Source: Pseudomonas sp. VD-NE ins (GTDB taxonomy: Bacteria > Pseudomonadota > Gammaproteobacteria > Pseudomonadales > Pseudomonadaceae). Taken from it: a stretch of DNA of 64,000 nt. A model generated the notes under the pieces. That model made no database searches and had not been told where the DNA came from. It saw only the letters and a program-made list of their open reading frames with translations. Below are positions 55,355 to 64,000 of this stretch, in pieces. How positions within the stretch are numbered: the stretch's first letter is position 1; each line of letters starts with the position of its first letter. The DNA is taken from assembly GCF_031882575.1 (NCBI RefSeq), contig NZ_CP134772.1:2313001-2377000 (forward strand), read 5' to 3'. Position numbers and translations under genes: made by a program.

Positions 55355-56230
55355 ATGAATTGGGATGACGCACGGGTATTTCTCGCCGTTTGCCGCGAGT
55401 CGACGCTGCGCGGCGCAGCGAGGGTTTTGGCGGTGGATCAGGCGACCGTCGGGCGGCGCATCGCGGCGCTGGAAAAGTCCCTGAGCGCGACGTTGTTCCT
55501 GCGTACCTCTGACGGGTACGCGTTAACGGCGGTCGGCGAAGCAGCGCTCAAAAGTGTAGAGAAAATGGAGCATTCGGCGCTGGAGCTGGAGCGGCAGATT
55601 CAAGGCCTGGACGATCGCCTTATCGGCACGGTGCGCGTCAGTACCACCGATTCGCTAGCCATCGATTTCCTGATCCCGGCGATTGCCCGTTTGCACGAGC
55701 AGCACCCGGACGTGCGAGTGCAGCTGGATGCGTCCACACAGATTCTCAGCCTGGCCAAGCGTGAGGCGGATATCGCCGTGCGCAACACCCGGCCGGACAA
55801 CCCGGACCTCATCGCTCGGCGAATTGCTCGATGGCCGGTGGGGCTGTTTGCTTCCCAAGCGTATATAGACGCCAATGGCGTGCCGCAGCCGGGCACGGCA
55901 TTTGAAGGGCATGATCTGGTGGTTTATCAACCGTATCTGCAAGGCAAAAAAGATCTGACGTTGGTATCGGAGCCAATGAGTCGCGGCCGCATCGTCGCCA
56001 GCCTCAGTTCCAGTTTGCTCGTCCGTCGTTCGATTGCAGCAGGGTTGGGTGTAGGAGAAATCCCTGTGTACATGGGGGCGCGCGATGGCCTGATCAGGCT
56101 TTGGCCGGAGCGCACTACGCCATTGCCCTATGAGGTATGGCTGGTAACCCACGCGGACCTGCGCCATACCGCGCGGGTGAGGGCGGTGATTGAGCAGATT
56201 GTCGACGTGTTCGCGTCGGAGAATGACTAG
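55355..56230 (+). CDS. LysR-family transcriptional regulator
   Basis: The 291-residue protein begins MNWDDARVFLAVCRESTLRGAARVL, a winged HTH with the second helix QATVGRRIAALEK, followed by a substrate-binding domain (LIGTVRVSTTDSLAID). Divergent from the MFS transporter, its likely target. Effector unknown. Confidence 0.9.
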   Translation: MNWDDARVFLAVCRESTLRGAARVLAVDQATVGRRIAALEKSLSATLFLRTSDGYALTAVGEAALKSVEKMEHSALELERQIQGLDDRLIGTVRVSTTDSLAIDFLIPAIARLHEQHPDVRVQLDASTQILSLAKREADIAVRNTRPDNPDLIARRIARWPVGLFASQAYIDANGVPQPGTAFEGHDLVVYQPYLQGKKDLTLVSEPMSRGRIVASLSSSLLVRRSIAAGLGVGEIPVYMGARDGLIRLWPERTTPLPYEVWLVTHADLRHTARVRAVIEQIVDVFASEND

Positions 56231-56409
56231 GCGGAAGCTGTTTTGGCACGGCTACAACCTCTGACGAAACGGCCTACACCAGAGGCAGAATCCCCCGGCT
56301 TGTCAGCATTCTGGATGGGGCCTATCGTTTCATCAGCTCGGTGAGGGACGTTGGACTCTCACCGATTTAATACCAGGGACGATATCGGTAGACCCAGGAA
56401 GGTGTCGAA

Positions 56410-56895
56410 TTGAAAACCACGGAATTCAGTCAAAATCCAGTCAGTGATCTGTCGAGTAAAAATCGGAATGCTAAAGCCATGAACGCTATAAGTCGTGAAG
56501 AGTTCAATGCCAGGATCGAAACCATCGAGACCAGGATGGACGCTCGGGTCGAGGGTGTGTCGGCGAGAATCGATGCTTACCTGTTGACTCAGGCTGAGCG
56601 AGACAAGGCTCAAATGGAGAGGGATAAACGATACGATTTGATGTGGGACGGCGTACAAAAACTCGCCGAAGACTCAAAAGAAGCCATCAAACATGCCTCG
56701 ACAGTGAAGTCGCATTACTGGGCGACGACAGCCGTCCATTTTCTCGGAATGATCACCGTCGTCGTGGGGGCGCACTTCGCCAATCAGGCAGCGGTGTTAA
56801 CCACCTTGCAGACGACACTCGCGGCGATCCAGGTAGGTAAAGATATAGGCGCACCAAGAACTGCTTCGCCGCAAGTACCCGAATTAGCGCAATAA
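56410..56895 (+). CDS. Coiled-coil membrane protein, unknown
   Basis: The 161-residue protein starts with TTG at 56410 behind GGAAGGTG. A long charged helix (FNARIETIETRMDARVEG, 40-100) is probably a coiled coil, followed by one membrane helix (FLGMITVVVGAHFANQ) and a short tail. An ATG at 56479 is the alternative start. No family is recognised, though the pattern resembles small phage-like or stress-linked membrane proteins. A terminator follows. Confidence 0.6.
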   Translation: MKTTEFSQNPVSDLSSKNRNAKAMNAISREEFNARIETIETRMDARVEGVSARIDAYLLTQAERDKAQMERDKRYDLMWDGVQKLAEDSKEAIKHASTVKSHYWATTAVHFLGMITVVVGAHFANQAAVLTTLQTTLAAIQVGKDIGAPRTASPQVPELAQ

Positions 56896-56923
56896 AAAAC
56901 GGCCTTCAAAGAAGGCCGTTTTT
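56895..56923. terminator. Rho-independent terminator
   Basis: AAACGGCCTTC (56897-56907) pairs with GAAGGCCGTTT (56911-56921) around AAA, flanked by A and T runs. It serves both convergent genes. Confidence 0.9.
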
Positions 56924-56944
56924 CGTGAGCAATGAAACACCGCG

Positions 56945-57667
56945 TCATGGCATCTCTGGCAGTTCCTGCGGCCGCAAATCGAACACCAGCACTTCGGCAT
57001 CGACACCGTTGCTCAAGGTCAGCAACTGTTCTTCGCGAATCCGCACGCCGTCACCTTCGCGCAGTGGCTGGCCATTGAGTTCAACGCTGCCACGTGCGAC
57101 ATGCACATAGGCATAGCGGTTGGTTGGCAGTTCCAGCGTGGCGCTTTCCTTGCCGTCGAACAGCCCGGCGAAGACCCGTGCATCCTGGCGCACCTTGAGC
57201 GAGCCGTGCTTGCCGTCGGGCGAAATGATCAACTGCAGACGACCGCGTTTTTTCTCGGCGCTGAAATGCTCTTGTTGATAGCGCGGTTTGGCACCGGCAA
57301 CCTCCGGCACGATCCAGATCTGCAGGAAGTGCACCGGTTTGCTCGCCGAGTGATTGAACTCGCTGTGCGCCACGCCGCTGCCAGCGCTCATCAATTGCAC
57401 GTCACCCGGGCGGATAACCGAACCGGTGCCCAGCGTGTCCTTGTGCTCCAGCGCACCTTCCAGCACGTAGGAAAAAATCTCCATGTCGCGATGCGGGTGC
57501 TGGCCGAAGCCTTTACCGGCGGCAACGCGGTCATCGTTGATCACCAGCAGGTCGGAAAAGCCCTGTTCGCGAGGGTCGCGATAGCTGGCAAAGGAAAAGG
57601 TGTGAAAGGACTTCAACCAGCCATGATTGGCGAGGCCACGATCGGAGGCTTTGCGAAGGGTCAGCAT
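56945..57667 (-). CDS. Pirin-family protein
   Basis: The 240-residue bicupin begins MLTLRKASDRGLANHGW. Iron ligands of the N-cupin appear as GFGQHPHRDMEIFSYV and GVAHSEFNHS. It is of YhhW type, whose members show quercetin dioxygenase activity in E. coli. It is divergent from a GlxA-type regulator 215 bases away, which may control it. Confidence 0.87.
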   Translation of the reverse strand: MLTLRKASDRGLANHGWLKSFHTFSFASYRDPREQGFSDLLVINDDRVAAGKGFGQHPHRDMEIFSYVLEGALEHKDTLGTGSVIRPGDVQLMSAGSGVAHSEFNHSASKPVHFLQIWIVPEVAGAKPRYQQEHFSAEKKRGRLQLIISPDGKHGSLKVRQDARVFAGLFDGKESATLELPTNRYAYVHVARGSVELNGQPLREGDGVRIREEQLLTLSNGVDAEVLVFDLRPQELPEMP

Positions 57668-57882
57668 GATGAAATCTCCTTGCGGGACGTGAATTCGTCC
57701 GAGTGAGGAGAAGGTTACTGGTTACTGGATTGCGCAATAAGTAGATGAAAATTGAAAGACTGTCTCTGTCAGATTGACAGTATTGCGATAGGCTTCACAC
57801 AAAACTTTTGCGCACAAACGGCTGCGGTTGACCATAATGTCGGGTCTGTATCATGTCTCTCTGATTGAAGTGATGTCTTCCC

Positions 57883-58833
57883 ATGAAAACCGTGGCAATG
57901 GTGCTGTTTCCCGACTTTCTCCTGCTCGATATGGCCGGGCCATTGGAGGTTTTTTCGGTTGCCAATCGCTACCTGAAACCCGATGCGCATTATCAATTGA
58001 TCACGCTTGGCACCGAAGATGGCCCGCTGCGGGCGTCCAATGGTGTGATGGTGCAGGCCGACCGGACCATTGGCGGCGACACCGAACGTTATGACTTGCT
58101 GCTGGTGCCGGGAGGCCCCGGAGCCTACAACCAGCAGTTTCCGGCGTTGTTTGCCTGGCTCAAGGGCGCGGTCCAGCGTGTCAAGTATTACGGTTCGATC
58201 TGCACCGGCGCCTTTGTACTGGGCCATGCCGGATTGCTGGACGGTTATCGGGTGACCACCCACTGGAATTACACCGAACGGCTGATCAAGGGCTTTCCGA
58301 AAGCCCATGTCACGACTGATCAGATTTATGTCGAGGATCGCAATCTGATCACCTCGGGAGGCGTTACGGCCGGGATCGATATGGCCCTGGCTGTGATCGC
58401 CCGCGATCACGGCAAGAAGCTCGCGCAAGATGTGGCCAAAGTCCTGCTGGTGGTGATGAAGCGGCAGGGCGGGCAGGCGCAGTTCAGTCCGTTGATGGCC
58501 GCGGTGGCACCGCAGGAAACGCCGATCACTCGCGCGCAGAGCTACGTGCTGGAGCATCTCGACGAAGCATTCACGGTCGAGCGCATGGCCGCCATCGCCA
58601 ATATGAGTGCGCGGCACTTCGCGCGGGTATTCACCCGCGATATCAACATGACACCGATGGAGTTTCTGCAAAGTGCGCGCATCGACTGCGCGCGAAACCT
58701 GTTGGAGACCAGCGATCTGCCCCTTAAAACCGTGGCTTACAAAAGTGGTTTCGGCAGTGTGCGGCACATGCGTTCGCTGTTCGCTGAAAAGCTCGGCCTG
58801 ACCCCTGTGCAGTACCGCGAACAGTTCAGCTAG
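57883..58833 (+). CDS. GlxA-type AraC regulator with DJ-1/PfpI domain
   Basis: The 316-residue protein has an N-terminal DJ-1/PfpI amidotransferase-like domain with the nucleophile-elbow Cys in YYGSICTGAFVLGHAG and a C-terminal double HTH (FTVERMAAIANMSARHFARV, then LKTVAYKSGFGSVRHM). Ligand unknown. It is divergent from the pirin gene. Confidence 0.9.
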   Translation: MKTVAMVLFPDFLLLDMAGPLEVFSVANRYLKPDAHYQLITLGTEDGPLRASNGVMVQADRTIGGDTERYDLLLVPGGPGAYNQQFPALFAWLKGAVQRVKYYGSICTGAFVLGHAGLLDGYRVTTHWNYTERLIKGFPKAHVTTDQIYVEDRNLITSGGVTAGIDMALAVIARDHGKKLAQDVAKVLLVVMKRQGGQAQFSPLMAAVAPQETPITRAQSYVLEHLDEAFTVERMAAIANMSARHFARVFTRDINMTPMEFLQSARIDCARNLLETSDLPLKTVAYKSGFGSVRHMRSLFAEKLGLTPVQYREQFS

Positions 58834-58923
58834 AGCACTGGTGTCCGTCGGGCGCACCCGTATGTCCGTGTTGCGCCCCGTATAGCGGTTGTCGCGTCAT
58901 CTGAGGCTGCCAAGATAGTTGGC

Positions 58924-60381
58924 ATGGATAGCCTCATCGATTTCAACGCGGCGTCGGTGCTGCATTTCGGCCCTTACGCCTTCCATCTGCGCCAACGGCT
59001 GATACTCCATGGAGATCGGCCACTGCGCATGGGCGGTCGCGCGCTGGACATTTTGCAGGTGCTGGTCGAGCGTGCCGGGCGAGTGGTCAGGAAAGAGCAA
59101 TTGATCGCCCTGGTGTGGCCGACGTCGATAGTCGAGGAGATCAACCTGCGCGTGCACATCGCCGCGCTCCGGCGCGCCTTGGGTGACGGCGAAAACGGTC
59201 AGCGCTACATCGTTAACGTGCCGCAATGCGGTTACAGTTTTATCGCCCCGGTGCGTTGCGACAGTGCCGCGCAAGTGGTCTTCGAAGGCCTGCAAACGCC
59301 GCAGCATAATCTGCCAGCACGACTGAGCCCGGTCGCCGGGCGCGACTCTCTGGTCGGCGGGCTGGTGCGGCAAATGCCGCTGTGTCGGCTGATGACTCTC
59401 ACGGGAGCGGCAGGGGTGGGTAAATCCACTGTCGCGTTGCGGGTCGCGGAACTGCTGTTGCAGTACTACAGAGATGGCGTGTGGCAGATCGATCTGAGCT
59501 TGATCGACGACGACACTCCGCTGCTCGATCAGGTGCTACGCACCCTTGACAGCGATTTGCCCGGACTGTCGACGCGCCATGCGTTGCTGCTGCTGGATAA
59601 CGCTGACCATCGTCGCGATGCCTGCAAAGCAGTGGTTGAAACGTTGCTCGAGGCCGCTCCCCGACTGTCGATTCTCGCCACCAGCCGCGAGGCCTTGCAG
59701 GTCAGTCTGGAAACCCATCAGTACGTGCCACCGCTGACCCTGCCGAAACGTTCGGCAGGCGATTGCCTCATCGAAGCCATGGGCCATTCGGCGGTGCAGT
59801 TGTTTGTCAGCCGCGCTCGAGCGCGACAGCATGATTTCCGCTTGCGTGAGCAGGATGTCAAAGCTGTTCTTCAGATCTGTCGCCAACTCGACGGTTTACC
59901 GCTGGCGATTGAACTGGCGGCGGCGCAGATCGATGCCTTGGCGTTGGTCGGCTTGCAGGCGCAAATGCCCCAAGGTCTGCAAGTGCTCAGTCAAGGCCGA
60001 CGCACCGCTGTGTCACGCCACCAATCGATGCAGGCGGCACTCGACTGGAGCTACCAACGCTTGAGCGAGCAGGAGCAACGCGCGCTGCAGCGTTTATCGG
60101 TGTTCAAAATGGCGTTTACCCTGGAGGCGGCGCTGGCGGTGATCAGTTGCCCGCAACTGGCGTCGTCGCGGCTTGCCGCGCTCATTGAAGGTCTGGCGCG
60201 CAAGTCATTGCTGGTGGTGGAGCGGGGCGGCGGTACAGGCCGATACCGTTTGCTCAACACCACCCGCTGCTATGCCCGCGAGCAACTTGAGCGCAGCGGT
60301 GAAGGGATTGAGCTTGAACGCCGGCATGCGCGTTACATCCAGCGTATTCGCCGAACCTCAGGCCTGCACGTGCTGGCGTAG
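58924..60381 (+). CDS. Winged-helix/ATPase transcriptional regulator
   Basis: The 485-residue protein has an OmpR-type DNA-binding domain (residues 15-100, with VHIAALRRALGDG) and an AfsR-like NTPase with Walker A TGAAGVGKSTVAL and Walker B LLLLDNADHR, then the PLAIELAAAQ helix. The TPR tail of such regulators is missing. It converges on a larger paralog with 24 bases of overlap. Confidence 0.82.
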   Translation: MDSLIDFNAASVLHFGPYAFHLRQRLILHGDRPLRMGGRALDILQVLVERAGRVVRKEQLIALVWPTSIVEEINLRVHIAALRRALGDGENGQRYIVNVPQCGYSFIAPVRCDSAAQVVFEGLQTPQHNLPARLSPVAGRDSLVGGLVRQMPLCRLMTLTGAAGVGKSTVALRVAELLLQYYRDGVWQIDLSLIDDDTPLLDQVLRTLDSDLPGLSTRHALLLLDNADHRRDACKAVVETLLEAAPRLSILATSREALQVSLETHQYVPPLTLPKRSAGDCLIEAMGHSAVQLFVSRARARQHDFRLREQDVKAVLQICRQLDGLPLAIELAAAQIDALALVGLQAQMPQGLQVLSQGRRTAVSRHQSMQAALDWSYQRLSEQEQRALQRLSVFKMAFTLEAALAVISCPQLASSRLAALIEGLARKSLLVVERGGGTGRYRLLNTTRCYAREQLERSGEGIELERRHARYIQRIRRTSGLHVLA

Positions 60382-63264
60382 TTCGTCCATCAGCAAGCGC
60401 ACCTTGCGCAAGTCCGGGGTCGCGTAGCCCTCGGTGAAGCGCTGATAGATCGGCGTGAGCAAATCCAGCGCCTCTTGGCAGCGCGATTGGCGGTGCCAGA
60501 GTTGCGCCAGTGACGTGGCACTGCGCAGTTCCCAGGCGAGCGCGCCTTGGGTGCGGGCGATGGTCAGGGATTGTTGCAGGAGTGCTTCGGCTTGCTGAAT
60601 ATTGGTGGCGTTCAGGAGAACCTCTTCGCGAGCAAGCTGGCTCCCACAGAGATTTTGGGTGTGCTCAGAACCCATGTGGGAGCGAGCTTGCTCGCGAAGG
60701 GGCCCGTCCAGACAATCCGGATCGCCACTCAATAACGAATTTGCCCGAGCCCGCAGGATCTCCGCCGTGCTCCACCCTGCATCACCATTCAGCGCTCGCT
60801 CAAACAGTGCGTCATCCACAAAACAGCCATCCAGCGTCACCATGATTTCCCGAATCAGCCCACTGCTGTCCTTCGGCACGGGCATGCTGGCTTGCGCGTC
60901 AATCACCTGCGCATAGTGCCGCGCCCACGTGTTGAACAGCAGCACCGAATGCTTCTGCGATTGCTCCAGCAACAACTGCAACAGCGCCCGGGCGTTCTGC
61001 TGATCGCCGTTGTAATGAGCGATCAGGCAACTGGCCAATGCCAGGGTGTAACAAATCGAGGTGCCATGGTCGATCTGCACGGCAATATCCAGAGCCAGCC
61101 GAGCCGTTTGCCACGCCTGCTCCGGTAAACCCTGCACCCATAACACTCGCGCCAGCACCGTCAGCGACGCGACACTCTGGTCGTACTGCACGCCAAAACC
61201 ATGAGTGAAGCGGTTGACATGGCCGCTGTGCGCCATGCGCTGCAGCACCTGCTCGGCATGAATGCGCGCCTGCGGCTGGTCTCCGGCATAGTGCAGGGCC
61301 AGTACCCGCAAGCGGTGGGTACTCAATGACAGCAAAGGGTCACCGTGCACACCGAGGCGGTCGAACTGTTCGCTCTGCGCCAGCGCCATGCGGTAGTGCC
61401 CGCAACTGAGGTTGACCGCCATGTGCCCGGACACCGCGCGTAATTGACCGGCGACGTCGTCGTGTTCGTGGGCCAACTGGCGGGCCTCGGCGAATGCTTC
61501 GATGGTTTCCGGGGTGCCTCCCCACGTGTGATAGCAGGCACTGCCAAGGGCCAGTTTCAGAGAGATTTTCAGGCGCGGGCAGGGCTCGTTGAGTTCGTCA
61601 AACAGGCTCAGCGCCCGGCGCACATAGCCGCCGTACTCTTTGAGCAACGACAATTCCTGCCACAACGGCGCCGACGCTGCTGTCAGGCGAATCCCCAGAC
61701 CACCCGGGCCGCCACCATTCAGGCTCCAGTCCAGCGCCGCGCGCAAATCTTCCAGCCCTCGCGCATAGCGTTCGATCCATAACGCCGTCGGTGTATTGTC
61801 CCAATCGCTCTGCGCCTGCTGCATCAACGCCAGACAACGTTCGGCATGCCGTTGGCGGGTTTCCTCGCATTCGGCGGCGTGCTCGAGTTTTTCCAGGGCA
61901 TAACGGCGGGTCGTGTCGAGCAGGCGATAGAACACCTCTTCATCACCGACCTCGACGTTGAGCAGTGATTTGGCCACCAGTTGGGTGATCGATACAAACA
62001 CCACGCCGGGGTCGATCTGTTGGCCGATGATTACCGCCGCTGCTGACTCCAACGTAAAACCACCGCAAAACACGCCCAGACGACGCAGACAGGTTTGCTC
62101 GCAACGGTCGAGCAGGTTGAAACTCCAGTCCAGCGTGGCGCGCAGGGTGAGATGTCGCTCAAGACTGCTTTGATTACCCGCCGCCAGCGGTGGCAAACGG
62201 CCCTGCAATTGGTTCAGCAAACCTTCCAGGCCCAGTTCGGCGACCTGCGCGGCCGCCAGCTCCAACGCCAGTGGAATGCCGTCGAGTCGATGGCAGATCT
62301 CGATCGCTTGCGGCAGCTGTGCGTCGCTCAGTTCGAAGCTTTCCTGCGCGGCCGTCGCTCGTTCGATGAACAGTTGCAGCGCCGAATGATCCAGCGCCTG
62401 CTGACGATTCAATGTCGCGTTCATCGACGGGTATTCAAGGGAATCGAGACGCTGCACAAATTCGCCTTCGGCCCGCAGACTCTCGCGGCTGGTGGCGAGG
62501 ATATGCACCTTCGGCGCCCCGCGCAGAATGCTTTCGCTGAGCGTCGCGACGGCATCGATCAGGTGTTCGCAGTTGTCGAGCAGCAATAGCATCTGCCGCT
62601 GTTGCAGGCCGTTGACCAGCGCCGCCAGCGGATCGCCTTCGAGGAGTGCCAGGTCGAGCAGGGTGGCCAGGTGTGAGCAAATCAGCCGGGGATCGTTGAG
62701 CGTTGCCAGGTCCACCAGCCGAATCCCGTCGCGGTAATGCCCGATCAACTGCTCGGCCACGCGCAAGGCCACCGTGGTCTTGCCGATTCCGCCGGGGCCG
62801 ACCAGAGTGATGCAGCGTTGGCGTGGCAACTGCGTCATCAAGCTGTCGACGAGCGCCTGGCGACCGATCATGCGCGTACGTCGCAACGGCAAATTGTGCC
62901 GACCGCCAGCATCGCCCACAGGACGCTCCTCCATGGATTGCGGTAAAACCGGGGCGACGAAACTGTAACCTCGTTGCGCCACGGTGATGATGTAACGCTG
63001 GCCGGCCTGACCGTCCCCGAGGGCTTTGCGCAGTGCCGCCATGTGCACCCGCAGGTTGATGTCCTCGACCACGCTGTCCGGCCAGACCCCGGCCATCAAT
63101 TGCTGCTTGCTCACCACCTCGCCGGCATGCGCCAGCAGAATCAGGAGGATGTCCATCGCCCGTCGGCCCAGGCGCAACGGCTGTTCGCCTTCGAGCACCA
63201 GACGTTGTCCGGGATGAATCCGATAGGGACCAAAACCAAGGACCTGATTTGGCGAAAGACTCAA
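60358..63264 (-). CDS. Large winged-helix/ATPase regulator with TPR-like tail
   Basis: The 968-residue protein has the same OmpR-type domain (GFGPYRIHPGQRLVLEG) and NTPase (Walker A GPGGIGKTTVAL, Walker B LLLLDNCEH) as the gene it faces, plus a helical TPR-like C-terminal half. A TTG at 63264 behind AGGAG is preferred; the ORF can be read to 63390 but has no site there. A REP doublet at 60621-60702 lies inside the C-terminal part and is read in frame. Confidence 0.82.
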   Translation of the reverse strand: MSLSPNQVLGFGPYRIHPGQRLVLEGEQPLRLGRRAMDILLILLAHAGEVVSKQQLMAGVWPDSVVEDINLRVHMAALRKALGDGQAGQRYIITVAQRGYSFVAPVLPQSMEERPVGDAGGRHNLPLRRTRMIGRQALVDSLMTQLPRQRCITLVGPGGIGKTTVALRVAEQLIGHYRDGIRLVDLATLNDPRLICSHLATLLDLALLEGDPLAALVNGLQQRQMLLLLDNCEHLIDAVATLSESILRGAPKVHILATSRESLRAEGEFVQRLDSLEYPSMNATLNRQQALDHSALQLFIERATAAQESFELSDAQLPQAIEICHRLDGIPLALELAAAQVAELGLEGLLNQLQGRLPPLAAGNQSSLERHLTLRATLDWSFNLLDRCEQTCLRRLGVFCGGFTLESAAAVIIGQQIDPGVVFVSITQLVAKSLLNVEVGDEEVFYRLLDTTRRYALEKLEHAAECEETRQRHAERCLALMQQAQSDWDNTPTALWIERYARGLEDLRAALDWSLNGGGPGGLGIRLTAASAPLWQELSLLKEYGGYVRRALSLFDELNEPCPRLKISLKLALGSACYHTWGGTPETIEAFAEARQLAHEHDDVAGQLRAVSGHMAVNLSCGHYRMALAQSEQFDRLGVHGDPLLSLSTHRLRVLALHYAGDQPQARIHAEQVLQRMAHSGHVNRFTHGFGVQYDQSVASLTVLARVLWVQGLPEQAWQTARLALDIAVQIDHGTSICYTLALASCLIAHYNGDQQNARALLQLLLEQSQKHSVLLFNTWARHYAQVIDAQASMPVPKDSSGLIREIMVTLDGCFVDDALFERALNGDAGWSTAEILRARANSLLSGDPDCLDGPLREQARSHMGSEHTQNLCGSQLAREEVLLNATNIQQAEALLQQSLTIARTQGALAWELRSATSLAQLWHRQSRCQEALDLLTPIYQRFTEGYATPDLRKVRLLMDELRQHVQA
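60621..60702. repeat. REP inverted pair inside a coding region
   Basis: Arms 60621-60648 (CGCGAGCAAGCTGGCTCCCA) and 60675-60702 (its near-inverse) form a Pseudomonas REP pair within the large regulator. It adds about 27 codons in frame (reading REQARSHMGSEHTQNLCGS on the minus strand) without a stop. Confidence 0.9.
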
Positions 63265-63386
63265 CAGCTCACTCCTGCGGTGCGGCGGACAGTGCGGAGT
63301 AGCGGCGGGCGCGTGCGCAGGCCGTCTAATCCGGGGTGTCCCGGCATAATCCTCAGGTTTGAGCGTCAGTGCAACGGGGGCCGCGA

Positions 63387-63818
63387 TCAAAACACGGCGG
63401 GCTGTGAACGGTGACTCTTGGGTTCACGCATGATCTGGCAGCGCCAGGCAAACGGATTGATGCCTTCGCTACGGGTGAACATATGGCAAAAATGCGCCTG
63501 ATCGCAGAATCCGCATTCGAGGCTGATTTGCGTCAGGCTCAGGTCGGTGTGCTGGATCAACAGTTTGGCCCGCGCCAGGCGCTGGGTACGAATCCAGTCC
63601 TGCGGCGATAACCCGGTGCTGCATTTGAAGGCGCGGGAAAAATGGCTGCGTGACAGTGAACAGGCGCGGGCCAGCTCGGTCACTTCCAGGCTTTCGCCCA
63701 GACGTTCGAGGATCAGTTGTTTGACCTGTCGTTCGCGCTGCGGACTGAGCCCGCCGATCCCGGTCTTGCGTGGTTCGTTGGCAGGGGCGAGGGCGACGCT
63801 GTGCTGTAAATGAGCCAT
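63387..63818 (-). CDS. AraC-family transcriptional regulator (DNA-binding domain only)
   Basis: The protein is about 143 residues from ATG 63818 (a GTG at 63848 would add ten). It has only the two-HTH AraC domain: LEVTELARACSLSRSHFSRAF and LTQISLECGFCDQAHFCHMF. No ligand domain is present, so it may work as a Rob/SoxS-like free-standing activator. The last 150 bases of the window upstream hold no gene I can see. Confidence 0.82.
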   Translation of the reverse strand: MAHLQHSVALAPANEPRKTGIGGLSPQRERQVKQLILERLGESLEVTELARACSLSRSHFSRAFKCSTGLSPQDWIRTQRLARAKLLIQHTDLSLTQISLECGFCDQAHFCHMFTRSEGINPFAWRCQIMREPKSHRSQPAVF

Positions 63819-64000
63819 GGCCAAAGTCCGTGTCGATGGGGAATGCACGGACGGCGCATCCCCTCAGGTCAAAAAACAACGCTGTGCAGAGGGTTTCATT
63901 GTTGGCCGAGGGTGGGAGGCTGACGAGTTAATCGTTGTTAATTCGAGCGCATTGACCTGAACTCAGCACATCCCTGCAAGTCTGCGCCGCGCAGTTTGCT

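Overview
The window reads as chromosome of a fluorescent Pseudomonas of the P. fluorescens group. The evidence is the thrS-infC-rpmI-rplT-pheS-pheT-ihfA-merR-tRNA-Pro order, Pseudomonas-type REP palindromes (GAGC/GGGAGC arms), high GC with codon usage typical of the genus, and protein sequences that look pseudomonad throughout. All calls come from reading the sequence and from knowledge of the families; no search was run.

Layout. 1-5,478: end of a ribose operon (rbsD tail plus a nucleoside hydrolase), small proteins, a cold-shock gene, and thrS with a structured leader. 5,478-11,053: translation genes infC-rpmI-rplT-pheST, ihfA, a MerR regulator and tRNA-Pro(GGG). 11,054-15,742: a lower-GC accessory patch beside the tRNA with orphan proteins, twin lipoproteins and at least three broken genes (a multiply frameshifted gene, a fragment of a VOC gene whose intact copy lies at 49.5 kb, and a NADAR-family gene with a stop at its conserved Glu). 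15,820-26,109: an eleven-gene type II secretion system whose pseudopilin genes I, H and J face the other way and flank gspC. 26,355-41,804: a pectin/uronate module with pectate lyase, GntR regulator, SMP-30 lactonase, uronate dehydrogenase, KdgM-type porin, an enolase-superfamily enzyme, an oligopeptide-type ABC transporter with two binding proteins, a CHMI-like tautomerase and a GH28 polygalacturonase. 42,190-48,943: an RNA-repair locus (rtcR, Ro60-like rsr, Y RNAs, rtcB, an RlaP-like nucleotidyltransferase, rtcA). 49,095-64,000: ordinary accessory metabolism, transport and regulator genes.

How the parts work together. The type II system can export the pectinases next to it; the porin, ABC transporter, Udh and lactonase would take up and oxidise the released galacturonate. 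A shared 14-bp motif (GTYRTCGTACRACW) before the GntR gene, the porin and the enolase gene suggests one regulon. In the repair locus a sigma-54 promoter upstream of rsr fits control by RtcR.

The most notable finding is at 45,558-45,829. Three tandem RNA elements share GAAUGC, UACAUC and UUGUC blocks inside covarying outer stems. The last folds as a permuted tRNA with T-arm, GCAA-capped acceptor-like stem and D-arm. These look like Y RNAs for the adjacent Ro60 protein, with three where a pair (YrlA/YrlB) is known in Salmonella. Second is the thrS leader, with two hairpins whose 7-nt loops carry threonine anticodons UGU and GGU, as in the E. coli ThrRS-binding operator.
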